DNA from: Peronospora farinosa
Lineage: Eukaryota > Oomycota > Peronosporomycetes > Peronosporales > Peronosporaceae
Reading direction: 5' to 3'
Length of the DNA: 64,000 bases
NCBI GenBank assembly: GCA_947646735.1
Contig: CANTFK010000661.1
Coordinates: 372,001 to 436,000 of the forward strand
In this document: positions 55,102 through 64,000 of the stretch, one piece after another
Layout: every line of letters begins with the position of its first letter
Position numbering within the stretch: the first letter of the stretch is position 1
Translations under genes and position numbers: made by a program
Notes under the pieces: model-generated
What the model was told of the DNA's origin: nothing
Seen by the model: the letters and a program-made list of their open reading frames with translations, nothing else
The model's database searches: none

Positions 55102-56021
55102 TTAAGACGTGATACGTGAGACCGTAGCCGAAATATGCATCGCACTGAAGAGTGACAGCACCACGATCGATGTCCATGAAAAGAACTGCGGAAAGTAGTA
55201 TAATACCGTCCATAGACCGTAGAGAAAGACACCTGTGAGAACTAGCAGCGAGTTCTGCGGACTCAAGGTCTTTAGGTTCGCCTGTAGCACTGCATGCGGG
55301 TGGGGCGCTGGCACTGCATTCACCATTCCATAATATTCAAAGCCATTACATTCCGCTTGGAATCAAAACGAGAAAAAAGTTGCGCCAGCTGAGCACTTAC
55401 CCGCATCCGTGATAATACTATGGATCACTCCATTTTCCTCAATGCCGTACTCACCCATGGTACGACTGGGAAGCAGCAGCATGCCCATGTAAATGAGTCT
55501 AATCTTCTTGCCACGAGCGAGCTCCTCCGCGAAGAACTGCAACGATAACAACCTCCAAGTGTTTAGACAAAACGACTGACATATCCGAGCAAGATTTCAC
55601 TCACCTTGCTAGCAAAATCATCAACTTGTTGCGTGGCCTTGAACCACGCCGGCCGAATCTCTTCGCCTTGTCGTAAACGAATGGGAAGGAAACCTTGAGG
55701 AACCTCGTGGCTTGTTGCTTCAGTCGCTTTGTCCTCGTTCTCCAAACCTTCTAGCTTCTAAGCACACACATGAGTCCACAAGTCAAATTTAACAGGTGAT
55801 CAATCAATACAAAATTCAGTTATCGAACCGCTTCGCTATTTATCGACGCGACGATTCTGCGAGTTCAACGTAACAAACACTTTACGTCTTAGTCTCAGTT
55901 TATAATGAACACGCTATATGCAATATTGTTCACATAAAATGTACTCTGCTGCATCGTCCACGAGCGCCCACTCGTCGTATAGAGCGGTAGATGAGGAAGA
56001 AGCTGAATTTGGCGAGTCCAT
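55102..56021 (-). CDS. TMUB-like ubiquitin-domain membrane protein
   Basis: Four exons, boundaries partly uncertain. Exon 1 starts at 56021 (MDSPNSASSSSTALYDEW); exon 2 is about 55608-55767 (LPIRLRQGEEIRPAWFKATQ); exon 3 about 55399-55539 (FFAEELARGKKIRLIYMGML and GEYGIEENGVIHSII); exon 4 ends at 55102. Exons 2-3 form a ubiquitin-like fold with the RLIYMGMLL and NGVIHSII strands of TMUB1/2 and related ERAD proteins. The C-terminal third has two hydrophobic segments (SLLVLTGVFLYGLWTVLYYF and SIVVLSLFSAMHISA). Likely ER membrane. The exon 1 donor could be at 55975, 55955 or 55940, so the early residues are provisional. Confidence 0.68.
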
Positions 56022-56340
56022 GGGGCTTTTGATTGTAAAATGTAAATGAGAATTGATTACGGGATGGGATACAAAGACTAAATTTTGGATTGACACGAAA
56101 ACCAAATTTAATGAACTTCAACGTCAAATGACCTAATTTTGAGCCTACATTTAAGTGAGCAAATCACTAGCAAATAGGCTCGGGAACGATGAAGTGTTGA
56201 CATTGGGATCAATTTTTGATCTGGTCAAGAATATTTAGTGCTACATCAACAACATTCTTAAGTAAAGGTTGCTGTGAAGTGTTATAAATTAGCAATATAC
56301 GTAGGACAGACAACCTTTGAGTATTTTGACATTGTTTAAC
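56022..56340. promoter_or_regulatory. Divergent promoter TMUB-like / GLYK
   Basis: About 320 AT-rich bp between divergent start codons. No initiator consensus or strong repeat seen. Confidence 0.4.
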
Positions 56341-57614
56341 ATGCCAAATTGCACCCAAAAGCTGCGTCATCACATCGAGGTCCTTCTCCGCCGTGATGCT
56401 GCCAAACGTTCGCAGGCCGTGGAAGAACGTGCTCTGCGTCGTCGAGTGGATGATTATTATCTGCCAATGTTCCGCTGGACGACGGAAGTTGTGGAAGCAG
56501 TGCAGAAAAAGAAAGGTGGCATTAAACGCTGCGTCTGCATTGGTCTGAGCTGCCCACAGGGCGGAGGAAAGACCACGACTTCCATGTACATGCAAAGTGC
56601 ACTGTCTCTCATGGGAAAGAAATGCGCCGTCATGTCGTTGGATGACGTGTACTGGAAATACGAACAACAAATGGCCCTCGCGAAAGCTAACCCAGACAAC
56701 CCGCTGCTTCAGGTGCATTGGGTGTCATAGTTGATTGTGTACACCTAGGAACGAACTGACAAGGCTACGATTTTGCAATACGACGCGGTAGTATCGCGGC
56801 AATCCTGGTACGATAGACGTAGCTTTTCTGATGACGTTGATTCAGCAGTGTAAAACCTCCACTGGAGAGATTGTACTGCCTCGCTACGACAAATCAAAGC
56901 ACAACGGCCGTGGCGACCGTGCTCCTCTGTCTGAGTGGGATCGCAAACAAGGTGCGCAACAGAACTAACTAAATTTGGTCCAAGACTCCTTTTATCACAT
57001 TTGTTTGCTGCATACAGGGCCGTTAGATGTGCTGCTTCTCGAAGGCTGGTGCATGGGATTCCAAGCGATTGACGATTCGTGCTCCAAACTGAGGTAAAGG
57101 CGCTCGAAGCTGTAGTTGCAGTTGTAGTTGACACCGTAGCCTACTGTGGACTGACGATCATGTTGCAGTGAGCACATGAAGGTCGTGAACATGGAGCTGC
57201 GCGTCTTTGACAAAATCTACAAGGAACTAGACGGCCTCATTCTTATCAAGATTGACGACTTGGACTGGATCTACGAGTACGTTCTCTTTTTTACAGCATA
57301 TTTCGATATTATGTATGTGTTAGTATTATATTTATCACTGACACATGCACTGTATGAATAGATGGCGCGAGCAGCCTGAGCAGCTACTGCGGGAAGCCAA
57401 TAAACCAGCCATGACACCCAATGAAGTGCGCGACTTTGTCGATCGTTTCATGCCAGCATACAAAACATACCTCAAGAAGCTGTACACCGATCCAAAGCAC
57501 TCTTCATCTTATTTAGCCACAATTCCGCGCCTCGTGCTTTCCATCACGGCGGATCGGGAACCTGCGGCAACGCCCGTGGAGTTCAACTTTACATCCGAAG
57601 CGCTGAAGGATTAG
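56341..57614 (+). CDS. GLYK: D-glycerate 3-kinase
   Basis: Five exons (56341-56712, 56792-56951, 57018-57093, 57169-57276, 57362-57614) give 322 residues. Features: P-loop GLSCPQGGGKTTTS, MSLDDVYWKYE with NPDNPLLQYRGNPGTIDV, PRYDKSKHNGRGDRAPLSEW, LLLEGWCMGFQAI and a C-terminal WREQPEQLLREANKPAMTPNEV with YLATIPRLVLSI. This is the full GLYK pattern. In plants the enzyme closes the photorespiratory C2 cycle; in a heterotroph it makes 3-phosphoglycerate from glycerate of serine or hydroxypyruvate metabolism. No targeting peptide is evident. Product is the substrate of the mutase at 9961. Confidence 0.92.
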
Positions 57615-57785
57615 TCTCAGCTTAGATACTAGAGTGTGAGCAATTTGCGATATTTCAGTACGAAATGTACTTTTTCCCAAATGATACTATCAAAAGTGAA
57701 AAAAACCCAGGAAGAAAAACCCAAAACAGTACGCGTGGTGACTCAGAGCCTATCAGATATTTTTTTTCGTTTCAAAGCCGAGCCC

Positions 57786-58913
57786 ATGGAGCGGTACCAG
57801 AAGCTGGAGAAGGTTGGTGAAGGCACATATGGCGTGGTGTACAAGGCAAAGGACCGCGTAACGGGTGAGGTGATCGCGCTCAAGAAGATTCGATTGGAAG
57901 CCGAAGACGAGGGCATTCCTAGCACAGCCATCCGTGAGATTTCGCTGCTTAAGGAGCTGCAGCATTGCAACATCGTACGCCTGTACAACATTGTACACAC
58001 GGACCGGAAGCTTACCCTCGTATTCGAGTATTTGGATCAAGACCTGAAGAAGTATCTGGACGTGTGCGAGAAGGGGCTGGAAAAGCCAATTCTCAAGTCT
58101 TTCCTGTACCAGCTACTGCGTGGCATCGCCTACTGCCACCAGCATCGAGTGTTACATCGGTGCGTCTTTTGCTTTTTGTACTCTTGTTGTCCTCTTAGGC
58201 CATGAGCAATGGAAATGAGAATGCTGATTACCACGCACTTGTCAATAGTGATCTGAAACCGCAGAACCTGCTTATTAACCGCGAAGGAGAGCTCAAGCTT
58301 GGTGATTTTGGACTGGCACGTGCATTTGGCATCCCTGTGAGAAGCTATACGCACGAGGTCGTGACGCTTTGGTATCGTGCGCCTGACGTGCTCATGGGAT
58401 CACGGTACGTGTCGCTGCTCATGTGTGCAGACGCAATGGCATTCCTCCTTTGTACTGATCATATTTGTGTTCATCTTGTTAGGAAATACTCGACACCTGT
58501 TGATATCTGGAGCGTGGGCTGCATTTTTGCTGAAATGGCCAATGGTGGACCACTGTTTGCAGGCACGTCGGAGGCCGACCAGCTTGACCGCATCTTCCGC
58601 CTGATGGGCACACCTACGGTCGAGATTTACCCGGCCATCGTGGACCTCCCAGACTATAGAGTAAGAACATTACTGCACACCATTTCGTCCTCGGTTATCT
58701 AATTGTGTCATCCCAATGTGTATACAGCGAGACTTTCCTGTTTATCCAACACCGGACACCTTGGCTCACCTTGTGCCGACGCTGGACGAGGACGGCGTGG
58801 ATTTGCTTGAGCAGATGTTGCAGTACGACCCTGCAAAGCGAATCACTGCTGCTGACGCTATGATACACCCATATTTTAGCGACTTGTCCCCAGCGCTTAC
58901 TGAGAGTCAATGA
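57786..58913 (+). CDS. Cyclin-dependent kinase with PSTAIRE helix (CDK1/2/5 group)
   Basis: Four exons (57786-58159, 58249-58404, 58483-58660, 58728-58913) give 297 residues, the normal CDK length. [12 protein letters not shown] (Gly-rich loop with inhibitory Thr/Tyr positions), IALKKIRLE (catalytic Lys), [13 protein letters not shown] (intact PSTAIRE cyclin-binding helix), [11 protein letters not shown] (catalytic loop), [20 protein letters not shown] (activation segment with T-loop Thr) and [10 protein letters not shown]. It is a complete, active-looking kinase that pairs with a cyclin; CDK1 versus CDK2 or CDK5 cannot be told apart. The ATG at 57786 is preferred; an in-frame extension to 57636 lacks family resemblance. 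Confidence 0.93.
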
Positions 58914-60110
58914 AGGTCGACATCCACAACCGTACAGAACGAATAGTGCAAACACGAGGAAGCTGATGAATGGTCAGCATCTTTTTACAGGAGTCCATGG
59001 AGTCGTGTCACCTGTATAACTGTCCGTTATTGAATAGCAGCTGCAAAATTTGGACGTGAAGAGAGGAGATAAGCTAAGCTAAGCGATCTGAAGTTATTGG
59101 TAGTTCTCACTCTTCTGTGTTCTCTCTTGCATTAGGAGCTGCTAGTATCAATGGCCGGTAGGTCAAGTACCCAAATTGTGCAAGATCGATTACACAATCA
59201 AATCAAGAGCAATTAGTTCTGCAAGCCATTCAGATAAGCAAAACCATTTGCAAGCAAGGTACTCACGACGCGCCAGCTTGCTATGGCAGTTTGAAACGGG
59301 CTGGAGGCCAAGTAAGTCCTTAAGCAACGTGTGAGCGAACTGCACCTTTTCAGAAGTGATGTCTGATCTGAAAGTGGGTGCTCTCTAGCTTCGAAGGATA
59401 CCACAAATCCGCTAGCAATGGGAGAGTGTGCCTCGGCGCTCGAAAGAAAACGCGTTGCCCTCGGCACTGTCACTCACCAATGATGCTGGAACCTGGCTCA
59501 AGCCGTGTTTCTTGGAAGCCTATAGAGCTTCGTCAAATGGACCAACATGACAGACATCGTATGCAAGGACACTACCGGCCGCACGATTGTCTCATCTGTA
59601 GCTGCTGTTCCTGTTCGTGAGCAATAAATGTCAGACGTACCTAGAAGATGTCTAGTAGACCCGCAGGTTAAAAGCGCTGTCAGGGTGAAGCTGTGCCAAC
59701 GACAAGTCCGATGCGCTGCAGCATTTGCACACACTTGCAGCGAAATGTCGTGAATGCGGAAAGTAAAAGTTCATGTCATTTAGTGATGATTTGTCGTCAA
59801 ACTGAGTCACGGCGCCCAGCACAATATGTGACGTGTCGCTTTGCAACGAAGCTGGCTCAATTCATATGGTTAGCTAGCCGGATACAGGCCGGGATAGCAG
59901 CATCGGGTCAAGAAGAAGCACAATGCGGATACGTGTTCGTGACGAGCGGCAGATGTATCAGCTATAGGAACAAGAAGCCGCGCACAATGACGCTGTTCTT
60001 GACGGCATTACATGAATAATTATGTTACTTCAGGAGGGCACAACAAATCAACTGACCTAAGTTAATTAAACGAGCCAATCGCACCGTATGATGGCATTGT
60101 ATCTATATCA
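58914..60110. other. 1.2-kb gap, no supported gene
   Basis: Short open frames occur on both strands (for example minus 59213-59473 and 59498-59734). Their translations have no motif and do not join by good splice sites. Possibly a decayed gene, but I cannot show it. Confidence 0.4.
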
Positions 60111-60831
60111 ATGCAGAAGGCACTGCTCGCGATTCTCCGTGGCGTCCGTAATGGTTCATTCTACGGCACCAAGGTGCGCGCCCCGCACGGTATGTTGCTC
60201 ACCATAGGCTTTTCTCCTTATGCTTGTATAATAAAATGACGAAAGTTCTTGTGCTTGTTTAGCAATGGTGATGATATGTCTCTTCCAAAATGGCTCCATT
60301 CGTCAGAAACTCCGTGGTATACTACGTTTGACATTTGAGCACAGTAAGAATCTGGCGCTATTCGTAGGCGTATACAAATCTGTGCTAGCAGTGCTACGTG
60401 CTCATCAGCAACATGCATTGGGACAGCATGTGGCCACGGACATTGGGAAGCCTGGTGCGCACTGGCACGCAGCTGTGGCCGGCGGTGTCGGCGGTTACTT
60501 GATCTGGGGTCGCTATTCAGGCGTCAACTATCAGATCATCATGTACTTAATGTCGCGCGCACTCATCAGTTTGGTGCGTGTACTGGCGGACAAGGGCTAC
60601 CAGCCGTTCGCACAGCACCGGTTCAAGCACGTGTACCCGCTGCTGGCCACCGTGGTCTGGGCGGGTATCATGTGGCTCTATGAGAACGAACCTGACACAC
60701 TGCACCCATCACTGCTCAAGAGCATGCAATTCCTTTACGATGAATCATGTCACTGGAAGGACGGCATCGTGGACTTCCTCCCATCGCCAGCGACAACTGC
60801 TGTCTTTTTGCTGACATGGCTGTGGACGTAA
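60111..60831 (+). CDS. PXMP4: Peroxisomal membrane protein PXMP4 (PMP24)
   Basis: Two exons (60111-60189, 60263-60831; intron 73 bp) give 215 residues, the family's length. Motifs match PXMP4: ILRGVRNGSFYGTKVRAPHAMVM, LFQNGSIRQKLRGIL, HSKNLALFVGVYKS, INYQ-like VNYQIIMYLMSRAL, RVLADKGYQP, FKHVYPLLATVVWAGIMWLYE and LHPSLLKSMQFLYDESCHW. It belongs to the Tim17/Tim22/Tim23 superfamily and sits in the peroxisomal membrane; its transport role is not settled. Confidence 0.92.
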
Positions 60832-61563
60832 TACTTTATTTGCAATGGTAGCTCGGTTGTCATAAAATTGCAGGGTCGTCTCTTACACTGTTGACGTAGA
60901 TATCAAGTTACTAGATTGACAGCCGAGGACCATTCAATGCATAGTCGGTCTGATCTTGATGCGGCAGGGAATGTACGATTGACTTGGTTTGATTGATTTG
61001 GTAGTCACGTCTCAACGCAATCCAAAGATCCAAGAAAAATTGTCTCAGCAGAGCTCTTAGATCGAGTCTCTTACGCTTAAGTAGACTTTTACACATGCAT
61101 GAAAAAGGATTATACAAGTAGTCACTAGGGAGGACATGAGTGAGAGAGACGTCTCTATATGTGTTAAATAAAATCGTTTTAACAATCCTCAAATGGAGTC
61201 TTCTTTTTCGACGTATCTATTTTTATATTAGCAAATAACTCAATCTATCAAATGTATTCCCTTACAATTACACGGTTTTTATGACACTTTTGCAATACAA
61301 AACACAAATAAGCGTTAAGTAGTTTCCGCCATGCGACGCCCCAAAAGGTCAGTTTTTGCGGTAGTCTCCACTTTCAATCGTATCGCAGAGAGGTCAAGTG
61401 AACGCCTAATATTATAACATTGTTCGATATTTCGACTTCAGTTCGCGACACGCCACCGACGACAATTAACGTGGAACTTCTGACGACCAGAAACGAACTA
61501 AAACGCGCCTGCAAAACGAAAAGAGGTCAGAAAAAGAGATAGAAAAACACACATAGAGTAGTA
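60832..61563. other. Intergenic, AT-rich, nothing recognisable
   Basis: 730 bp between PXMP4 and the phosphodiesterase gene. A minus-strand frame at 60911-61192 has no family resemblance. Confidence 0.5.
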
Positions 61564-61629
61564 ATGGGGAACACCCTTAGCACTAGCAGTGCACGTCGAG
61601 TAGTATTGGGGAACGCCCTTACTACTACC
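61560..61629 (+). repeat. Imperfect direct duplication over the start codon
   Basis: AGTAATGGGGAACACCCTTAG at the start and AGTATTGGGGAACGCCCTTAC 42 bp later differ at only a few bases. The unit includes the ATG in the first copy and ATTG in the second. Confidence 0.75.
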
Positions 61630-64000
61630 GGGACCGCTACGAACACAACACAGTCAATGCCACCTGTGAAGCAGCCCACGGGTAAACCGTACTCGCTTTC
61701 GGATTCAACAGTTTCGTCGTCCCTTGACGGTGACGATGAAGAGCTTATGCAGCAGACTGCAGGTCGACGTAGACGACGAGAGAGTGCCGGGAGTTCTGTT
61801 AATGACAACTCGACGCTGAATCCGATGGGAATTCGCTGTAACAATGACACTAAGCACAGGAAAATTCCTACAACAGGAGCCTCCACATCGCTATCGGTGG
61901 TAAGCGGTGTACTATCAAGATTCATGCCGTGCACTGGTACCCCAGTGACCTCCGATCATAGGGATAACAAGCTGGACATGGACGATTGCTCCCTGATCGA
62001 GCAGAAGCATCGAGCTTTCTGGGAACTAGTGCAACACATTCTGAATCTTTACGACGTGGTGCTTATGATCCGTTTGCTGCTGGACTTTCTACAGAATGAT
62101 CTTGAAGCGGCTGCGGCTGCCGTTTTCTTGGTCGATCAGAACTCGCAGAGTATGTCTCGCATCACTCGAGGTGCACCGACGCAATCGGGACTAGCACCGT
62201 CACGAGGACTAGTAGGTGAGACGCTGAACTCACGGTTAGCACGGTATCTAGTAAACTTTAGTTCCGAAGAAGGATATGACCCCGAGGTGGACTTGGCACA
62301 TGAATTTCCGGAACAGAAACTGTACTGCGTGCCGTTGATGGAACATGACGCAGTGTATGCGATTATTGAAGCTACGACTGCCCATTCTACGCGGCGTGTA
62401 ATGGATGAGCTTCATTTAAAGTTGTTAACGTGGTTGGGACCGATTTTGAGCTCCTGCATGCGTAAATGTATCGAGTTTCACGATATACTGCTGTCTGAAC
62501 GTACACAGAAGGCCTTGCTTCGCACTATTAGCTCGTCCGATACAGAGGATACAGTGTTAAACCTTGTGGACGGTGTGATCGACGGAGTGTGTCACATCAC
62601 AAAAGCGGAACGTGTATCACTGTTTATGATTGACTGGGAAACGGACGAGATTTGGTCGCTTTCGTCTAGCTACTACGGTGAGACACTTCGAGTTCCTCTT
62701 CGAGCAAGCATGCTAGGCCTCGCTGCTACTACACAGCAGACGTTGAACGTTCAGAACCCAAAGACAGACCATCGTTACAATTGGTTGACAGACCAACGTC
62801 ATGGCGTTCAAACGCGCTGCGTGCTGTACGTTCCGGTGGGCAATCAGAGATCTTCACAAGTCGATGAATCTGGTAGTAGTCGACCAATCGCCGTCTTAGA
62901 GATCATAAATAAGGTGGAAGAAGAAGAAGAAGCTGGTGGATTGGCTGCTGGGTATCGTCCAGGATTTACATTTGATGACGAGTGCGCTCTTGAAGCGTTT
63001 GCGTGCGAGGTTGCGGTAATTTTACGTCGACGCAGTAACGAGATTGAGTACATCAAGTTATTAGCCGACACGCGTGCGGAGCATGTCTTGGCAAAACGTG
63101 CTCGAAGCCAAGTAAATCTGCTCGAGTGCTATACGAGTTATGCCTCCGCAGCACATGCACATCCTGAAGCTTGTTCACGCAATTCATTCGATCCAAGTAA
63201 TCGACACGTAGACTACCTCGAGTGTGCAGCTACTGCTAAGCTTAAGGATCAAGCTAAGGAGCCTGCTTCGACCACCACTTCATCTGCGTTAAACGAAGTG
63301 AGCGATCACGTTGAGCAGCGTCTTAGCAAGGTGATTCGCCACAGGAAGCAATACTCTGGTCGGTTGGGCTACGAATGTTTCGATATTAATGAACAGCTCC
63401 CCCTTCAGTTATTGTTTAGCGCGCCGCAAGAATCACGATTTCCGTCGTGGAATTTTAGTGTTTTTGCCACGGACCCGGTGGTTCTCCCGAGGCTACTAGA
63501 AGAGATGTACGTGGATTTCAAGGTGGATGAAGTACTGCATACGACAAAGCACCGGCTGCAAAACTTTATTGTGGCAATGAAAGAACATTACCACCCGAAT
63601 CCATTTCACAACTTCCTGCACGCGTTTTCCGTCGTCCATGCATCGTATCTTCTACTTAGCACAACTGATGCCGGCCAATTGCTTCAGCCGTTGGACATCG
63701 CAGCCTGTCTCGTTGCTTCGCTTGGCCATGATGTAGACCACCCGGGACACACGAACGACTTTGAAGTGAAGTCTGGATCACAGCTAGCGATGCTTTATAG
63801 CGACGAGTCTGTTCTCGAGCATCATCATGCCTACACGACTTTTCGCTTGATTTCCAAGGAAAAAAACGCAAACATCTTGCAGAATCTAAATTCCGCCGAC
63901 TACCGCCACTTTCGTAAGATGGTGATAACCGCGATTCTGGGCACGGATATGGCGCATCATTTCAAGTTCCTAGAGAAGATTAAAAAAGTAATACGCCCTC
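61564..64000 (+). CDS. GAF-domain cyclic-nucleotide phosphodiesterase (PDEase I), C-terminus cut by window edge
   Basis: One open frame from the ATG at 61564 to the window end, 812 codons. It begins MGNTLSTS, a match to the N-myristoylation pattern. Two GAF domains follow: about residues 150-310, and about 325-490 with VERVSLFMID-like AERVSLFMIDWETDE and VLYVPVGNQ plus AVLEIINK. From about residue 600 comes the class I phosphodiesterase domain: HYHPNPFHNFLHAFSVVHAS (His proton donor) and ACLVASLGHDVDHPGHTN, the HD metal site. The remainder lies outside the window. GAF domains often bind cyclic nucleotides and control the catalytic domain. Expected to hydrolyse cAMP or cGMP at a membrane. No introns seen so far. 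Confidence 0.93.
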   Translation, partial: MGNTLSTSSARRVVLGNALTTTGTATNTTQSMPPVKQPTGKPYSLSDSTVSSSLDGDDEELMQQTAGRRRRRESAGSSVNDNSTLNPMGIRCNNDTKHRKIPTTGASTSLSVVSGVLSRFMPCTGTPVTSDHRDNKLDMDDCSLIEQKHRAFWELVQHILNLYDVVLMIRLLLDFLQNDLEAAAAAVFLVDQNSQSMSRITRGAPTQSGLAPSRGLVGETLNSRLARYLVNFSSEEGYDPEVDLAHEFPEQKLYCVPLMEHDAVYAIIEATTAHSTRRVMDELHLKLLTWLGPILSSCMRKCIEFHDILLSERTQKALLRTISSSDTEDTVLNLVDGVIDGVCHITKAERVSLFMIDWETDEIWSLSSSYYGETLRVPLRASMLGLAATTQQTLNVQNPKTDHRYNWLTDQRHGVQTRCVLYVPVGNQRSSQVDESGSSRPIAVLEIINKVEEEEEAGGLAAGYRPGFTFDDECALEAFACEVAVILRRRSNEIEYIKLLADTRAEHVLAKRARSQVNLLECYTSYASAAHAHPEACSRNSFDPSNRHVDYLECAATAKLKDQAKEPASTTTSSALNEVSDHVEQRLSKVIRHRKQYSGRLGYECFDINEQLPLQLLFSAPQESRFPSWNFSVFATDPVVLPRLLEEMYVDFKVDEVLHTTKHRLQNFIVAMKEHYHPNPFHNFLHAFSVVHASYLLLSTTDAGQLLQPLDIAACLVASLGHDVDHPGHTNDFEVKSGSQLAMLYSDESVLEHHHAYTTFRLISKEKNANILQNLNSADYRHFRKMVITAILGTDMAHHFKFLEKIKKVIRP

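Noticed and set aside
60911..61192. Minus-strand frame between PXMP4 and the phosphodiesterase
   Set aside because: AT-rich region, no recognised motif, no initiator near its start.
61527..61934. Minus-strand frame opposite the phosphodiesterase N-terminus
   Set aside because: Antisense of a low-complexity, Ser/Thr-rich coding region.

Overview
The window is nuclear DNA from an oomycete, most likely of the Peronosporales (Phytophthora or downy mildew group). Evidence: compact genes on both strands with short GT-AG introns (mostly 50-120 bp); a sequence at 31034-31049 that fits the oomycete initiator consensus (GCTCATTYYNCAWTTT), 7 bp before a start codon; the start of an AA17-type lytic polysaccharide monooxygenase, a family described from oomycetes; and a myosin with an FYVE-like insert. 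There are no operons, tRNAs, rRNAs or CRISPR arrays. Species is not decidable from what I can see. Exon boundaries are hand-derived; where I give a protein length for a spliced gene, the exon lengths summed to a whole number of codons.

Layout. 1-8.1 kb: HEATR5-like trafficking protein (minus, runs off the left edge) and a Golgi Qb-SNARE from a shared promoter. 8.2-15.5 kb: SR splicing factor, archaeal-type phosphoglycerate mutase, DEVD-box RNA helicase, RNA polymerase subunit RPB4, and mitochondrial F1-ATPase chaperone ATP12. 16.4-25.3 kb: a decayed stretch with a broken AA17 gene, a 3.2-kb coiled-coil pseudogene and 2.4 kb of gene-poor DNA, in which intact 4EHP-type eIF4E and eIF6 genes sit. 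25.3-37.8 kb: HAD-like protein, membrane-anchored sedolisin, D-cysteine desulfhydrase-like PLP enzyme, FOXRED1, a coiled-coil protein, RWDD2 and UTP13. 38.1-50.3 kb: myosin, BMT5-like rRNA methyltransferase, BRE1 ubiquitin ligase and two tandem TauE/SafE transporters. 50.8-64 kb: an unknown DQGW-motif protein, an internally deleted MULE-like element, a CBS/PB1 membrane protein, a TMUB-like ubiquitin-domain membrane protein, glycerate kinase, a PSTAIRE CDK, PXMP4, and the start of a GAF/PDE phosphodiesterase running off the right edge.

Most genes are housekeeping and independent. Loose themes are ribosome biogenesis and translation (eIF6, UTP13, BMT5-like, helicase, 4EHP), transcription and chromatin (RPB4, BRE1), and organelle maintenance (ATP12, FOXRED1, PXMP4, GLYK). 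I found no convincing undescribed multi-gene system. The most unusual items are the myosin whose tail carries an FYVE-like motif lacking zinc ligands, the two TauE/SafE paralogs of which one has lost the family signature, the MULE remnant that keeps both ends but not the catalytic core, the two decayed genes near 16-22 kb, and several hairpin-forming repeats in promoters.
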